Source of the DNA: Pedosphaera sp.
GTDB lineage: Bacteria; Verrucomicrobiota; Verrucomicrobiia; Limisphaerales; UBA9464
Reading direction: 5' to 3'
Assembly (NCBI GenBank): GCA_009695405.1
Contig: SIAZ01000045.1
Coordinates: forward strand, 1-16,881
DNA: 16,881 bases
Part shown: positions 8,282 to 16,093 of the stretch, piece by piece
Layout: every line of letters begins with the position of its first letter
Position numbering within the stretch: the stretch's first letter is position 1
Program-made: the position numbers and the translations under genes
The notes under the pieces: generated by a model
What the model saw: only the letters and a program-made list of their open reading frames with translations
Database searches by the model: none
What the model was told of the DNA's origin: nothing

Positions 8282-8557
8282 ATGCAACGCTTTCGAATGC
8301 TCATCTTATATGAGGGACGTGTTCAAGGTGTCGGCTTCCGTTATCAGACAAAACGTTTGTCAACGGGCTATGAAGTGACCGGAACGGTTCGGAACCTGCT
8401 AGGTGGGAGGGTGGAATTGATCGCGGAAGGCGTTCGGAAGGAACTCGAGGAGTTTCAGACCGCCATTCGCGAGAGCGGACTCAGACCGCTGATCCGAGAG
8501 GAAATTGTGACTTGGTCTAAGGCTGCGGAAGGATTACGCGGTTTCAACATCGTGTAA
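8282..8557 (+). CDS. acyP: Acylphosphatase
   Basis: A 91-residue protein, the usual size of the family. The signature 'GRVQGVGFRYQT' (12-23) holds the catalytic Arg in the phosphate-binding loop, and 'GTVRNLLGGRVEL' (34-46) holds the conserved Asn that positions the attacking water. It hydrolyses acyl phosphates in the cytoplasm; the physiological substrate is generally unclear. A metallophosphoesterase gene begins 8 bases after its stop on the same strand, so the two are almost certainly co-transcribed. A GGAG lies 14 bases before the ATG, too far for a standard ribosome binding site. Confidence 0.92.
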   Translation: MQRFRMLILYEGRVQGVGFRYQTKRLSTGYEVTGTVRNLLGGRVELIAEGVRKELEEFQTAIRESGLRPLIREEIVTWSKAAEGLRGFNIV

Positions 8558-8565
8558 CTGATCGA

Positions 8566-9288
8566 ATGAGGTACGCTATTATTGGTGACATCCATGGAAA
8601 TCTCGAGGGTTTTCAAACGGTGCTCGCCGACATTAAAGAACAGAAATGCACCCATATAATTTGTGTCGGTGACGTGGTCGGCTATGGCGCTAACCCAAAG
8701 GAGTGCCTCGATATTGTTCGGGGAATGAATATTCCTACGGTTAAAGGCAACCATGACGAATATATTGGATTAGACAAAGATCCAGAGGGTTTCAATGACG
8801 CCGCTGCTGAAGCCGTTTCTTGGAGTCGGGCCCAACTCTCTCCCGACAATCGCAAATGGCTCCGAGACCTTAAGTATTTTCGGTTAGTTGCTAATTTTTC
8901 GATTGTTCACGCCACTCTTGATGGCCCTCAACGCTGGGGTTACGTGTTCGAAAAGTTGGAAGCGGCTTCTAGTTTTACCTACCAGAATACTCAGGTATGT
9001 TTCTTCGGCCATACCCATGTGCCCGTCGCCTTTATTCGCGACACTGCAATCCGAGGCGGTCAGTATTCCAAATTAAAGATCGACCCGGGTCGCAAGTATT
9101 TTATCAACGTCGGGAGTGTAGGCCAACCGCGCGACGGAGATCCCAGAGCGGGCTATGTCATTTATGATATGCCCACTCAAACAGTCGAACTACGTCGACT
9201 CAACTACGATATTGCCACGGCTCAAAAGAAAATCCTGGCTGCCGATTTACCTCAACGTTTAGCAGATCGCCTGAGTGTCGGTCGATAA
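8566..9288 (+). CDS. Calcineurin-like metallophosphoesterase (YfcE/MJ0936-like)
   Basis: A 240-residue cytoplasmic phosphoesterase with every metal-binding motif of the fold: 'GDIHGN' (7-12), 'GDVVGYGANP' (35-44), 'KGNHDE' (60-65), the lone His in 'VHATL' (114-118) and 'GHTH' (148-151). The C-terminal 'NVGSVGQPRDGDPRA' (181-195) is typical of the YfcE/MJ0936 branch, some of which cleave phosphodiesters in vitro; the true substrate cannot be read from sequence. It begins 8 bases after acylphosphatase and ends 53 bases before a GT9 glycosyltransferase, forming a three-gene + strand cluster. No Shine-Dalgarno sequence is present. Confidence 0.88.
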   Translation: MRYAIIGDIHGNLEGFQTVLADIKEQKCTHIICVGDVVGYGANPKECLDIVRGMNIPTVKGNHDEYIGLDKDPEGFNDAAAEAVSWSRAQLSPDNRKWLRDLKYFRLVANFSIVHATLDGPQRWGYVFEKLEAASSFTYQNTQVCFFGHTHVPVAFIRDTAIRGGQYSKLKIDPGRKYFINVGSVGQPRDGDPRAGYVIYDMPTQTVELRRLNYDIATAQKKILAADLPQRLADRLSVGR

Positions 9289-9341
9289 TCGTCCTAGAAT
9301 ATCATCCCAGTACGGCGTTAAATCGACACCCCTAGTTTTGC

Positions 9342-10376
9342 GTGAAGGTCCTCGTTCTAAAACCGAGTTCCCTCGGGGATATCATCCACGCATTGCCTGT
9401 CATTAGGCACTTGCGCCGGCAGCACCCCTCTGCACAGATCGATTGGTGGATTCTTCCCTCTCTGATGCCGCTCTTGGCCGAAGATCCAGATATACATCGC
9501 CTTGTTCCTTTTGATCGAAAAACTTGGGGAAAATGGACTCACTGGCAACAAACTCTGAAACAGTTGCTTGCCCTTCGGCATCAACACTATGACCTAGTTC
9601 TCGACCTTCAAGGCTTAGCCCGAACCGCATTGGTCGGCCGTTTCTGCGCAGCGCGCCGCTTTGTTGGCCTAGGTGACTGGCGCGAATTCGCTCCACTCTT
9701 TCAAGGAGAATCGGTCCCACGTCAAACCTCACAAACCCACGCGGTTGACTGGTATCTCGACGTGCTTCGGCATCTCGGTATCCCTCATACCGCTCCAATC
9801 GAGTGGTTACCCGAACGTCCAGCAGGTCGTTCTCAAATCGAACGCGACTTTCCAACTCTCAATTCTGGTTACTGGATTGGATTCCAACCGGGTGCACGCT
9901 GGGATAATAAACGCTGGCCTGCCCAGTCCTTTGCTCAATTAGCAAAGAGTCTCAACACCCGCCTGCCAGAGTGCCGAATCGCTGTTTTTGGCGGACCCGA
10001 TGAAACTCAGTTGGGTCAACTAATCGCTCAAGCTCTTCCCGGACGGATTTTAGATCTAACCGGTCGCCTTTCTCTTCCGGGAATGATCGAAGGTCTCCGA
10101 CGTATGCAATTACTGGTGACCAATGACACCGGTCCCATGCATGTCGCGACCGCTTTAGGCCGCCCGGTAGTGGCCCTTTTCGGTCCGACTGCCGCAGAAC
10201 GGACAGGTCCCTATGGCCAATTATACAATGTACTACGGACCCCAAATCTTCCTTGCGCTCCCTGTATGAAGGATAGATGCAACTACTTTGAACCTCTTGC
10301 TTGCCTCACTCGGATCGACCCAGAACAAGTTGCTACAGAAGTATTCCACCGTTTTAAAGCGGGTTTCAAACTCTGA
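9342..10376 (+). CDS. Glycosyltransferase family 9, ADP-heptose:LPS heptosyltransferase-like
   Basis: A 344-residue GT-B glycosyltransferase. The N-terminal 'LKPSSLGDIIHALPVI' (6-21) carries the catalytic Asp (D13). The nucleotide-sugar site includes 'FQPGARWDNKRWP' (181-193) and 'NDTGPMHVATALG' (261-273), followed by 'ALFGPTAAERTGPYG'. These are marks of WaaC/WaaF enzymes, which add heptose to the LPS inner core at the cytoplasmic face. 'SLGDIIHALP' is closer to heptosyltransferase I, but acceptor and position cannot be fixed. Four Cys near the end (305, 308, 313, 321; CAPCMKDRC then C) form a cluster seen in part of the family. The start is GTG at 9342. The heptose kinase and phosphatase genes lie about 4 kb to the left. 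Confidence 0.87.
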   Translation: MKVLVLKPSSLGDIIHALPVIRHLRRQHPSAQIDWWILPSLMPLLAEDPDIHRLVPFDRKTWGKWTHWQQTLKQLLALRHQHYDLVLDLQGLARTALVGRFCAARRFVGLGDWREFAPLFQGESVPRQTSQTHAVDWYLDVLRHLGIPHTAPIEWLPERPAGRSQIERDFPTLNSGYWIGFQPGARWDNKRWPAQSFAQLAKSLNTRLPECRIAVFGGPDETQLGQLIAQALPGRILDLTGRLSLPGMIEGLRRMQLLVTNDTGPMHVATALGRPVVALFGPTAAERTGPYGQLYNVLRTPNLPCAPCMKDRCNYFEPLACLTRIDPEQVATEVFHRFKAGFKL

Positions 10377-10389
10377 TCCCAACTCGAGT

Positions 10390-11592
10390 TCAGGCCATCA
10401 AAGCCGCATCCCAATCCTTCCAAACTGGCTCGTATCCCAACTGACGGATTCGTAGAGCTACCTCTGCTGGAGTCCGATCGTCAGCTATTTCAAATTGCCC
10501 AGTCGCTCCTGTTGCACGTCCCACGGGTGCAATACGATCGAGGGATCCTGACTCCTGCTCTATAATACGCCCTCGAACTGTCTTGTGGACCGCATCCTTG
10601 CCAGCCCCAGTGTACCCCCCCGGTTCGGTATGGCTCCCTGCACTCGCATGGGTGATTCCCAAAGGCAAAAGATGATCCCGGAACTTAGCCGGTTCTCGAG
10701 TCGACAAAACTATACCCGCATCCGGTAGGAAGAGTCGAAAGGCAGCAATAACTTGCACCAACTCTCGATCTCCAAACGCGGTCAACGGTTGAAATTCACC
10801 GGCACAAGGTCGCAACCGAGGTAAGGCTAAAGTTAGTTGAGCCTTCCAACAATGCTTCAAAAGCCAAACCGCGTGCGCTGCCACCGCAATAGCTTCCAGT
10901 CGCCAATCAGCCAGACCGAACAAGGCCGCGATCCCCAAGCGCCGAAAGCCCGCTGCATAAGCCCTCTCTGGTGTCACTAAACGCCAATCAAAATCTCGCT
11001 TGGGACCCAAAGTATGCATCCGACTGTACACGGCCCGATCGTAGGTCTCTTGATACACAACCAACCCCTCCGCTCCCGCTTCCACCAAGGGTAGATATTC
11101 CGCCGTTTCCATAGGGCCCACTTCCAAAGAAATGGAGGGGACAAATTCCCTCAAAGCTCTCACACACTCGGTCATATACCCACTGGAAACAAACTTCGGA
11201 TGCTCTCCCGCTACCAATAGAATATTCCGAAATCCTTGCTCGGCCAAGGCCCGAGCCTCTCGCACAACTTCGTCCACCGATAAGGTGACTCGGAGAATCG
11301 GGTTATCCCGAGAAAACCCACAATAAGCACAATTATTGATGCACTCATTACTGAGATACAGTGGCGCAAACATCCGAATAGTCCGACCAAAACGCTGACG
11401 TGTCATCGCTTGGGACCGCCGACAGAGTGTTTCCAAAGACTTACCTGCCTCCGGCGAAAGGAGGGCAGCAAAATCAGCCAGTGACGAGGGGCCGTTTAAA
11501 ATAATTCTTTCCACCGACGCCGACTCTGCGCCTCTGGCTCTTTCTATTAAATTGCTGAAGGGCAAGGCGTTAAACGCCTCGGCAAAACTCAT
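10390..11592 (-). CDS. thiH: 2-iminoacetate synthase (tyrosine lyase) ThiH
   Basis: A 400-residue radical SAM enzyme with the cluster motif 'CINNCAYC' (C84, C88, C91) preceded by 'MFAPLYLSNE', and the C-terminal ThiH signature 'GGYTGAG' and 'TGQFEIADDRTPAEV' ending with 'WKDWD'. ThiH splits tyrosine to dehydroglycine and p-cresol, feeding the thiazole half of thiamine. The other thiazole genes (thiG, thiS, thiF) and a TPP riboswitch are not visible in the window. The frame extends to an ATG at 11628; the ATG at 11590-11592 gives a family-like N-terminus, and no ribosome binding site helps decide. A linker of roughly 20 residues between 'GGYTGAG' and 'TGQFEI' is somewhat long. The gene is convergent with the GT9 gene, 13 bases apart. 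Confidence 0.9.
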   Translation of the reverse strand: MSFAEAFNALPFSNLIERARGAESASVERIILNGPSSLADFAALLSPEAGKSLETLCRRSQAMTRQRFGRTIRMFAPLYLSNECINNCAYCGFSRDNPILRVTLSVDEVVREARALAEQGFRNILLVAGEHPKFVSSGYMTECVRALREFVPSISLEVGPMETAEYLPLVEAGAEGLVVYQETYDRAVYSRMHTLGPKRDFDWRLVTPERAYAAGFRRLGIAALFGLADWRLEAIAVAAHAVWLLKHCWKAQLTLALPRLRPCAGEFQPLTAFGDRELVQVIAAFRLFLPDAGIVLSTREPAKFRDHLLPLGITHASAGSHTEPGGYTGAGKDAVHKTVRGRIIEQESGSLDRIAPVGRATGATGQFEIADDRTPAEVALRIRQLGYEPVWKDWDAALMA

Positions 11593-11683
11593 GATTGATA
11601 AAGATAAGCACGACGAGTACCGGTGCAAGCCAAGGCTCCGCTACTCCCTACCGAGCTAACGATTTTTCGGGAATGATCACCGA

Positions 11684-12670
11684 TCATGCTTGTAGCAAAT
11701 CTGCGACGAGCGCCTTTTCTTCTTTCAGTTCGTTCTCGGTGGCGGTGATCTGAGAGCGACTAAACTCGCCAACTGGCACACCTTGAATAATTTCCCACGT
11801 CGTTCCATTGCTCCGAATGGGAAAGGAGAATTGTAACCCTTTCTCAATCCCGTAACTCCCGTCCGAATCCACAGCAACACTAAAACAGTCGTCCGGATGT
11901 GTCGGCGTGGTCAATGCACGAACGGTATCAACAACCGCATTCGCAGCCGAGGCGGCCGAACTTAATCCACGTGCTTCAATAATCGACGCGCCCCGCTTTT
12001 GTACGGTCGGAATAAACGTCTCCTGAAACCAAGCCGCATCGCCTATGACCTCGACGGCAGGACGTCCCCCAATGCGTGCATTTGGAAAATCAGGGTACAT
12101 CGTCGAACTATGATTGCCCCAAATAGCCAAATTTGAAATCTGTGTGACTGGGACCCCAGCCTTCCGGGCGAGTTGTGTAACGGCTCGATTTTGATCCAGC
12201 ATAGTCATCGCAAACCAGCGGTTTGAGGGTATTTCCTTCGCCGCAGTCTTAGCGATAAGGCAATTCGTGTTACACGGATTACCGACCACCAGTGTCCGGA
12301 TATCCGAGGAGGCACTACGTTGAATCGCCTGACCTTGACCGGTGAAAATACGACCATTGATACCTAACAAATCCTTGCGCTCCATTCCAGCCTTACGTGG
12401 GACACTCCCCACCAGCAAGGCCCAATTCGCTCCACGAAAACCTTCGTCTAAATCAGATGTTGCCACGACTCCTTGTAAGAGGGGGAAGGCGCAGTCATCC
12501 AACTCCATCACTACCCCGTTCAAAACCTTCAGCGCGGGCTCGATCTCAATCAAATGCAGGATCACCGGTTGCGCCGGGCCAAACATAGCGCCAGAAGCAA
12601 TGCGAAACGGGAGGGAGTAACCAATTTGACCGGCAGCACCAGTCACAGCGACACGGATGGGAGCATTCAT
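11684..12670 (-). CDS. mdh: Malate dehydrogenase (NAD-dependent, cytosolic-type)
   Basis: A 328-residue enzyme of the lactate/malate dehydrogenase superfamily, group resembling eukaryotic cytosolic MDH. The NAD-binding 'VTGAAGQIGY' is at 9-18, the substrate-binding arginines are in 'PRKAGMERKDLL' (R92, R98) and 'NRA' (R162), 'VGNPCNTN' at 129-136 binds the cofactor, and the catalytic His is H187 in 'IWGNHSS'. It oxidises malate to oxaloacetate in the TCA cycle. The catalytic-region motif reads LDQNRA where this group usually has LDHNRA; the catalytic Asp and the Arg are kept. It is probably monocistronic, 91 bases upstream of thiH on the same strand. No Shine-Dalgarno sequence is present. Confidence 0.93.
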   Translation of the reverse strand: MNAPIRVAVTGAAGQIGYSLPFRIASGAMFGPAQPVILHLIEIEPALKVLNGVVMELDDCAFPLLQGVVATSDLDEGFRGANWALLVGSVPRKAGMERKDLLGINGRIFTGQGQAIQRSASSDIRTLVVGNPCNTNCLIAKTAAKEIPSNRWFAMTMLDQNRAVTQLARKAGVPVTQISNLAIWGNHSSTMYPDFPNARIGGRPAVEVIGDAAWFQETFIPTVQKRGASIIEARGLSSAASAANAVVDTVRALTTPTHPDDCFSVAVDSDGSYGIEKGLQFSFPIRSNGTTWEIIQGVPVGEFSRSQITATENELKEEKALVADLLQA

Positions 12671-13062
12671 TTGTGTTTGAACGAGGGACTATTATTGGAA
12701 AAGTCACAAAACGCAAAAAAGAAGACTCTGCAATTGTCTCTTTTCGACAAAACTCAAAAAGACTGCAACCCCGAGAAGGTGAATAAAGAGGGGGTCAACC
12801 AGCGCGGTGGTCAGGCCCAAGCCCTTAAAAACAAAAACCATCGACTAATTTACTAAACTGCGGGGAGAAAATTTCAACCAGACCGAGGACGCAAACCCAC
12901 AAGTTTAGACTGGCTAGCTCGCCTGCCATCCCTCATTTAAAATAACCTCAAAGCAGCCTCAACTGGACCGCAAGTTCATAGCCTCAGATGAAATGTTTAA
13001 TTTTCCCTTTGATTCGACGCACTATTTCCTAGAGAACAACCCCCTTTGATCTTAAAACGGCC
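12671..13062 (+). other. Intergenic region between divergent mdh and lysC
   Basis: This stretch of 392 bases must carry promoters for both divergent genes. The first 170 bases are A-rich on the + strand. I see no RNA gene, no strong terminator and no riboswitch core; in particular I could not recognise a lysine riboswitch ahead of the aspartate kinase. A + strand open frame running from within mdh to 12856 has low-complexity Lys/Gln-rich sequence and is not credible as a gene. Confidence 0.6.
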
Positions 13063-14280
13063 ATGACGTTGATCGTCCAAAAATACGGCGGAACTTCCGT
13101 CGCCACCACAGACCGCATCCGAAATGTCGCTCGACGCGTGGCAAAATACCGTGCCCACGGCGATCAAGTCGTGGTCGTTGTCTCTGCTATGAGCGGGGTC
13201 ACTGATCGCCTGATCGGGCTCGCTAAAGAAATCACTTCGCTGCCCGATGAACGCGAAATGGATATGCTCTTGGCGACGGGCGAACAACAAACCATCGCCC
13301 TGATGGCGATTGCCCTCCAAGCCGAAGGCCAAAAGGCTATCTCCTTTACCGGTGCTCAAGCGGGAATTGTCACCGATGGAACTCACACTAAAGCTCGAAT
13401 CCAAAATATCACTCCAGACGAGGTCCATCGGGCGCTTAACGACGGAAATGTAGTGATTATTGCTGGCTTTCAAGGGCGAACCGAATCCGGGCAGATCACT
13501 ACCCTCGGCCGTGGAGGATCAGACCTCTCGGCTATCGCCATGGCCGCAGCTCTGAAGGCGGATCTTTGCCAGATTTATACCGATGTTGATGGTGTCTATA
13601 CCGCCGATCCTCGTCTTGTTCCGGCCGCACGCAAAATTTCCGAAATCTCCTACGACGAAATGCTGGAAATGGCCGGCGCGGGTTCGAAGGTAATGCAATT
13701 ACGGTCGGTTGAGTTCGCCAAAAAATTTAATGTGGTCTTTGAAGTACGCTCTAGCCTTAACGACAATCCAGGTACTATCGTGAAAGAAGAATCTGCCAGT
13801 ATGGAAGACGTCGTTGTTCGCGGCGTCTCACTCGACAAAAATCAAGCTAAAGTGACGGTCTGGGACCTTCCAGATGTCCCGGGTCAAGCGGCCCGCATCT
13901 TTAACGCCTTAGCTGAATCGGCGATCAACGTCGATATGATCGTCCAGAATGCCAGCCATGCGGGAGGCAATCCTGCGACAGATCTTACCTTCACCGTCGA
14001 TAAGCCAGATCTCCTCAAGGCCGGTAAGGTCCTCGAGTCTCTTCAATCCTCTCTCGGCTTTCGAGAGGTGTCCACCGACGAACGCATTGGTAAACTCTCT
14101 ATCGTCGGCGTGGGCATGCGCAGCCATAGCGGTGTCGCGGCGAAAATGTTCACTGTTCTTGCCGCTGAAGGGGTCAATATCGGCCTGATCTCTACTAGTG
14201 AAATCAAAATCAGCGTGGTGATCGATCTGGTCCAAGGCGAAGCCGCCATGAAAGCTCTTCATCGAGCGTTCTTGGAATAA
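13063..14280 (+). CDS. lysC: Aspartate kinase (monofunctional, two ACT domains)
   Basis: A 405-residue aspartokinase, the standard length of the monofunctional bacterial class. 'VQKYGGTSVA' (5-14) holds the catalytic Lys, 'FTGAQAGIVTDGTHTKARI' (95-113) and 'TTLGRGGSDLSAIA' (146-159) line the aspartate and ATP sites, and 'YTDVDGVYTADPR' (172-184) is typical. Two ACT domains follow (about 262-335 and 343-405), with 'DVPGQAARIF' and 'VNIGLISTSEIKISVVI', the usual sites of lysine/threonine feedback. It phosphorylates aspartate, the entry to lysine, threonine, methionine and diaminopimelate. Many such genes contain an internal start for a short ACT-only subunit; I cannot tell here. No attenuator or Shine-Dalgarno sequence is seen upstream. 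Confidence 0.95.
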   Translation: MTLIVQKYGGTSVATTDRIRNVARRVAKYRAHGDQVVVVVSAMSGVTDRLIGLAKEITSLPDEREMDMLLATGEQQTIALMAIALQAEGQKAISFTGAQAGIVTDGTHTKARIQNITPDEVHRALNDGNVVIIAGFQGRTESGQITTLGRGGSDLSAIAMAAALKADLCQIYTDVDGVYTADPRLVPAARKISEISYDEMLEMAGAGSKVMQLRSVEFAKKFNVVFEVRSSLNDNPGTIVKEESASMEDVVVRGVSLDKNQAKVTVWDLPDVPGQAARIFNALAESAINVDMIVQNASHAGGNPATDLTFTVDKPDLLKAGKVLESLQSSLGFREVSTDERIGKLSIVGVGMRSHSGVAAKMFTVLAAEGVNIGLISTSEIKISVVIDLVQGEAAMKALHRAFLE

Positions 14281-14318
14281 CTCAACCGACTAACGGCGCC
14301 CCCTTTCGGTGCACCGGG

Positions 14319-15176
14319 TTACCCAGCAAACCCTGCTGCAATCCCCGCCGCTGCACTGTCGCTCACTCTTTGGATGATCACATCCGCCAACCGGGGTTCG
14401 TCTCCAATGCTCCGCGTATACCATATCCTGCGTCCTTTCTTCTCGGTTGCATTCACCCAAGTGGGTTGTCCCTTCAAAAATCGGGTGCAAACGACTTCTT
14501 CCGATTCCCCCAACATCACCGGAATATCTTCAAAACTATGTAAGCCATCACTAATGAAAAAAGGAACGACTACAACGTTCTTGGTTTCTGCCAAGGAATG
14601 CACATCTTGGATCCGTGGATCTTCCTCCATAAAAATTGCGTGAACGTCGTGGTAGAGACCCTGCCGACGTATCTCAAGGACTTGGTCCTCGATCGCGCGC
14701 CGAGAATTTTCGTTATTGCTGGTCCCGTGCCCCGCAACAAACAAGGATGTGTCCGAAGGCTTTGGTGCGTCGCACCCCGTACCCACTACTTCTCCAGCGC
14801 GTGCCATTAAAACACGACACATGCTCGGATGGGTTCCTACGGGTCCACAATAGTGAACTTCTCGCCCATCTCGTTGCTGAATTTTTGGAAACTCTGTCTG
14901 CCCTCGCTCAGCCAATCCAAGTTCTCTCGGTATAATTTCCTCAGTGAAATATCCCTCGCTGATAAACAAGGGCACAATGAAAACACGAGACGCAAAAACA
15001 CCACGTAAAACCCCGCAAAAATAGGGGTGCTCCTTCCAAAATCCAGTTACAACCTGTGCAAATAGACCGCGTCGCCGCAGTTCATCCGCATGACGCCACG
15101 TTGGCGAGGATGAGTCGGCATTCAAGGTGGATCCATGCCCCAAAAGCACTAATGCAGCGTCACTAAAATCATTCAT
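14319..15176 (-). CDS. cbiX: Two-domain CbiX/SirB-type sirohydrochlorin chelatase
   Basis: A 285-residue protein built from two similar halves. The first has 'LLGHGSTLNADS' (11-22) and 'VPLFISEGYFTEEIIP' (68-83); the second has 'VAGHGTSNNENS' (148-159) and 'VPFFISDGLHSFEDIP' (204-219). In CbiX/SirB enzymes two His, one per motif, hold the metal entering sirohydrochlorin, cobalt for cobalamin or iron for sirohaem. The second half keeps both (H150, H213), whereas the first keeps H14 and has Phe (F78) in place of the second. The active site is therefore probably in the C-terminal half. Metal choice cannot be read. The frame extends to 15209; the ATG at 15174-15176 gives a better N-terminus. It is convergent with lysC, and a cobalamin riboswitch lies about 1.1 kb away on the other strand. 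Confidence 0.82.
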   Translation of the reverse strand: MNDFSDAALVLLGHGSTLNADSSSPTWRHADELRRRGLFAQVVTGFWKEHPYFCGVLRGVFASRVFIVPLFISEGYFTEEIIPRELGLAERGQTEFPKIQQRDGREVHYCGPVGTHPSMCRVLMARAGEVVGTGCDAPKPSDTSLFVAGHGTSNNENSRRAIEDQVLEIRRQGLYHDVHAIFMEEDPRIQDVHSLAETKNVVVVPFFISDGLHSFEDIPVMLGESEEVVCTRFLKGQPTWVNATEKKGRRIWYTRSIGDEPRLADVIIQRVSDSAAAGIAAGFAG

Positions 15177-15321
15177 AAACCCGAAAGAGAATTGGCTGCA
15201 ATAATCCATTCCGCAAGTGTCAGACGCACCAATGTCGACTTCACTGTAACCAACTTACTACTTGCCAGTCTTTCCCAGCGTCCCATCTCCCCTTAAAACA
15301 AGTTCGTTCACTCCTTTTCTT

Positions 15322-16040
15322 ATGAGAAAATACGCCTCATTCCTCTTCTAATCGCCTTCACATCCTACGCCTTTGCGGCCGACTCCAAGGACCTCGTCAA
15401 AGCTGCTGCAACAAAACTAGCGTCTCAATCCAATTACAGTTGGAAGTCAACAGTCGAAACCCCTGCTGGTACTGGGGGTCGTATGCGTCCGGGTCCTACG
15501 GAAGGCAAAACCGAAAAAGACGGCTACACCAGTCTCACTATGACCCGAGGAGAAACCACTCTCCAAGCTGTCCTTAAAAACGGTAAAGGGGCTATAAAAA
15601 CCGATGCAGGCTGGGTTTCTGCAACCGAAGCTGCCGCCAACGAAGATCGACAAAATCCGGCCCGTTTCGCTGCCCGAATGCTTCCTACTTACAAGATTCC
15701 CTCAGTCGAAATCGTCGATCTCACCGAGAAAATAAAGGAATTGAAATCAGAAGGCGATTCTCTCCGTGGCGATCTCACTGAAGAAGGCGCCAAAGCTCTG
15801 ATGAGTTTAGGGCGCGGCGGCGCAACCGGTGCCAATGGCCCCACCTACAGCAATGCCAAAGGCTCGGTCACCTTTTGGATCAAGGACGGATCTCTTTCCA
15901 AATATCAAATCAAGGTCCAAGGGACAGTCAACATGAATGGCAATGACCGCGAAGTCGATCGCACTACCACAACCGAAATCAAAAATGTGGGAACTACCCA
16001 AGTCGAGGCATCGGATGAAGCAAAGAAAAAGGCCTCTTAA
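15322..16040 (+). CDS. Secreted protein of unknown function, apparently frameshifted near its start
   Basis: The frame ending at 16040 is open back to 15297 but has no ATG, GTG or TTG that would include its signal peptide; the first in-frame ATG is 15483, mid-domain. An ATG at 15322 opens a different frame that stops after nine codons (MRKYASFLF). If the A-run at 15327-15330 had one more A, translation would give MRKIRLIPLLIAFTSYAFA followed by ADSKDL, a textbook signal peptide. The mature part (about 220 residues) has 'LASQSNYSWKSTVETP', 'GKTEKDGY', 'LKNGKGAIKTDAGWVSA', a predicted helix near residues 120-140, 'AKGSVTFWIKDGSLSKYQIKVQG' split over two strands, and a Lys-rich end 'ASDEAKKKAS'. 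I associate this pattern with uncharacterised verrucomicrobial proteins. It has no lipobox and no known catalytic motif. A strong terminator follows. Confidence 0.7.
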
Positions 16041-16093
16041 TTCGACACTCTTTTGACACAGGAAAGTTTCCTTTTGTCGACTACTAATTTTTC

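Noticed and set aside
9403..9855. 150-codon minus-strand frame inside the GT9 gene
   Set aside because: It is charged, low-complexity sequence, fully antisense to clear GT9 motifs.
10381..10390. Palindrome AACTCGAGTT between the GT9 gene and thiH
   Set aside because: It is an isolated 10-base palindrome in a 13-base convergent gap with no second copy or T-run, so no role can be supported.
12554..12856. 100-codon + strand frame overlapping the start of mdh
   Set aside because: Half of it is antisense to mdh and the rest is a Lys/Gln/Asn-rich read-through of A-rich intergenic DNA.
12671..13062. Possible lysine riboswitch ahead of the aspartate kinase
   Set aside because: I looked for the conserved core elements and could not find them.
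12997..13473. 158-codon minus-strand frame over the start of lysC
   Set aside because: It is antisense to the conserved kinase domain and shows no recognisable domain.
14307..14316. Palindrome CGGTGCACCG between lysC and cbiX
   Set aside because: It has no loop and no T-run, and a 10-base palindrome is expected by chance at this scale.
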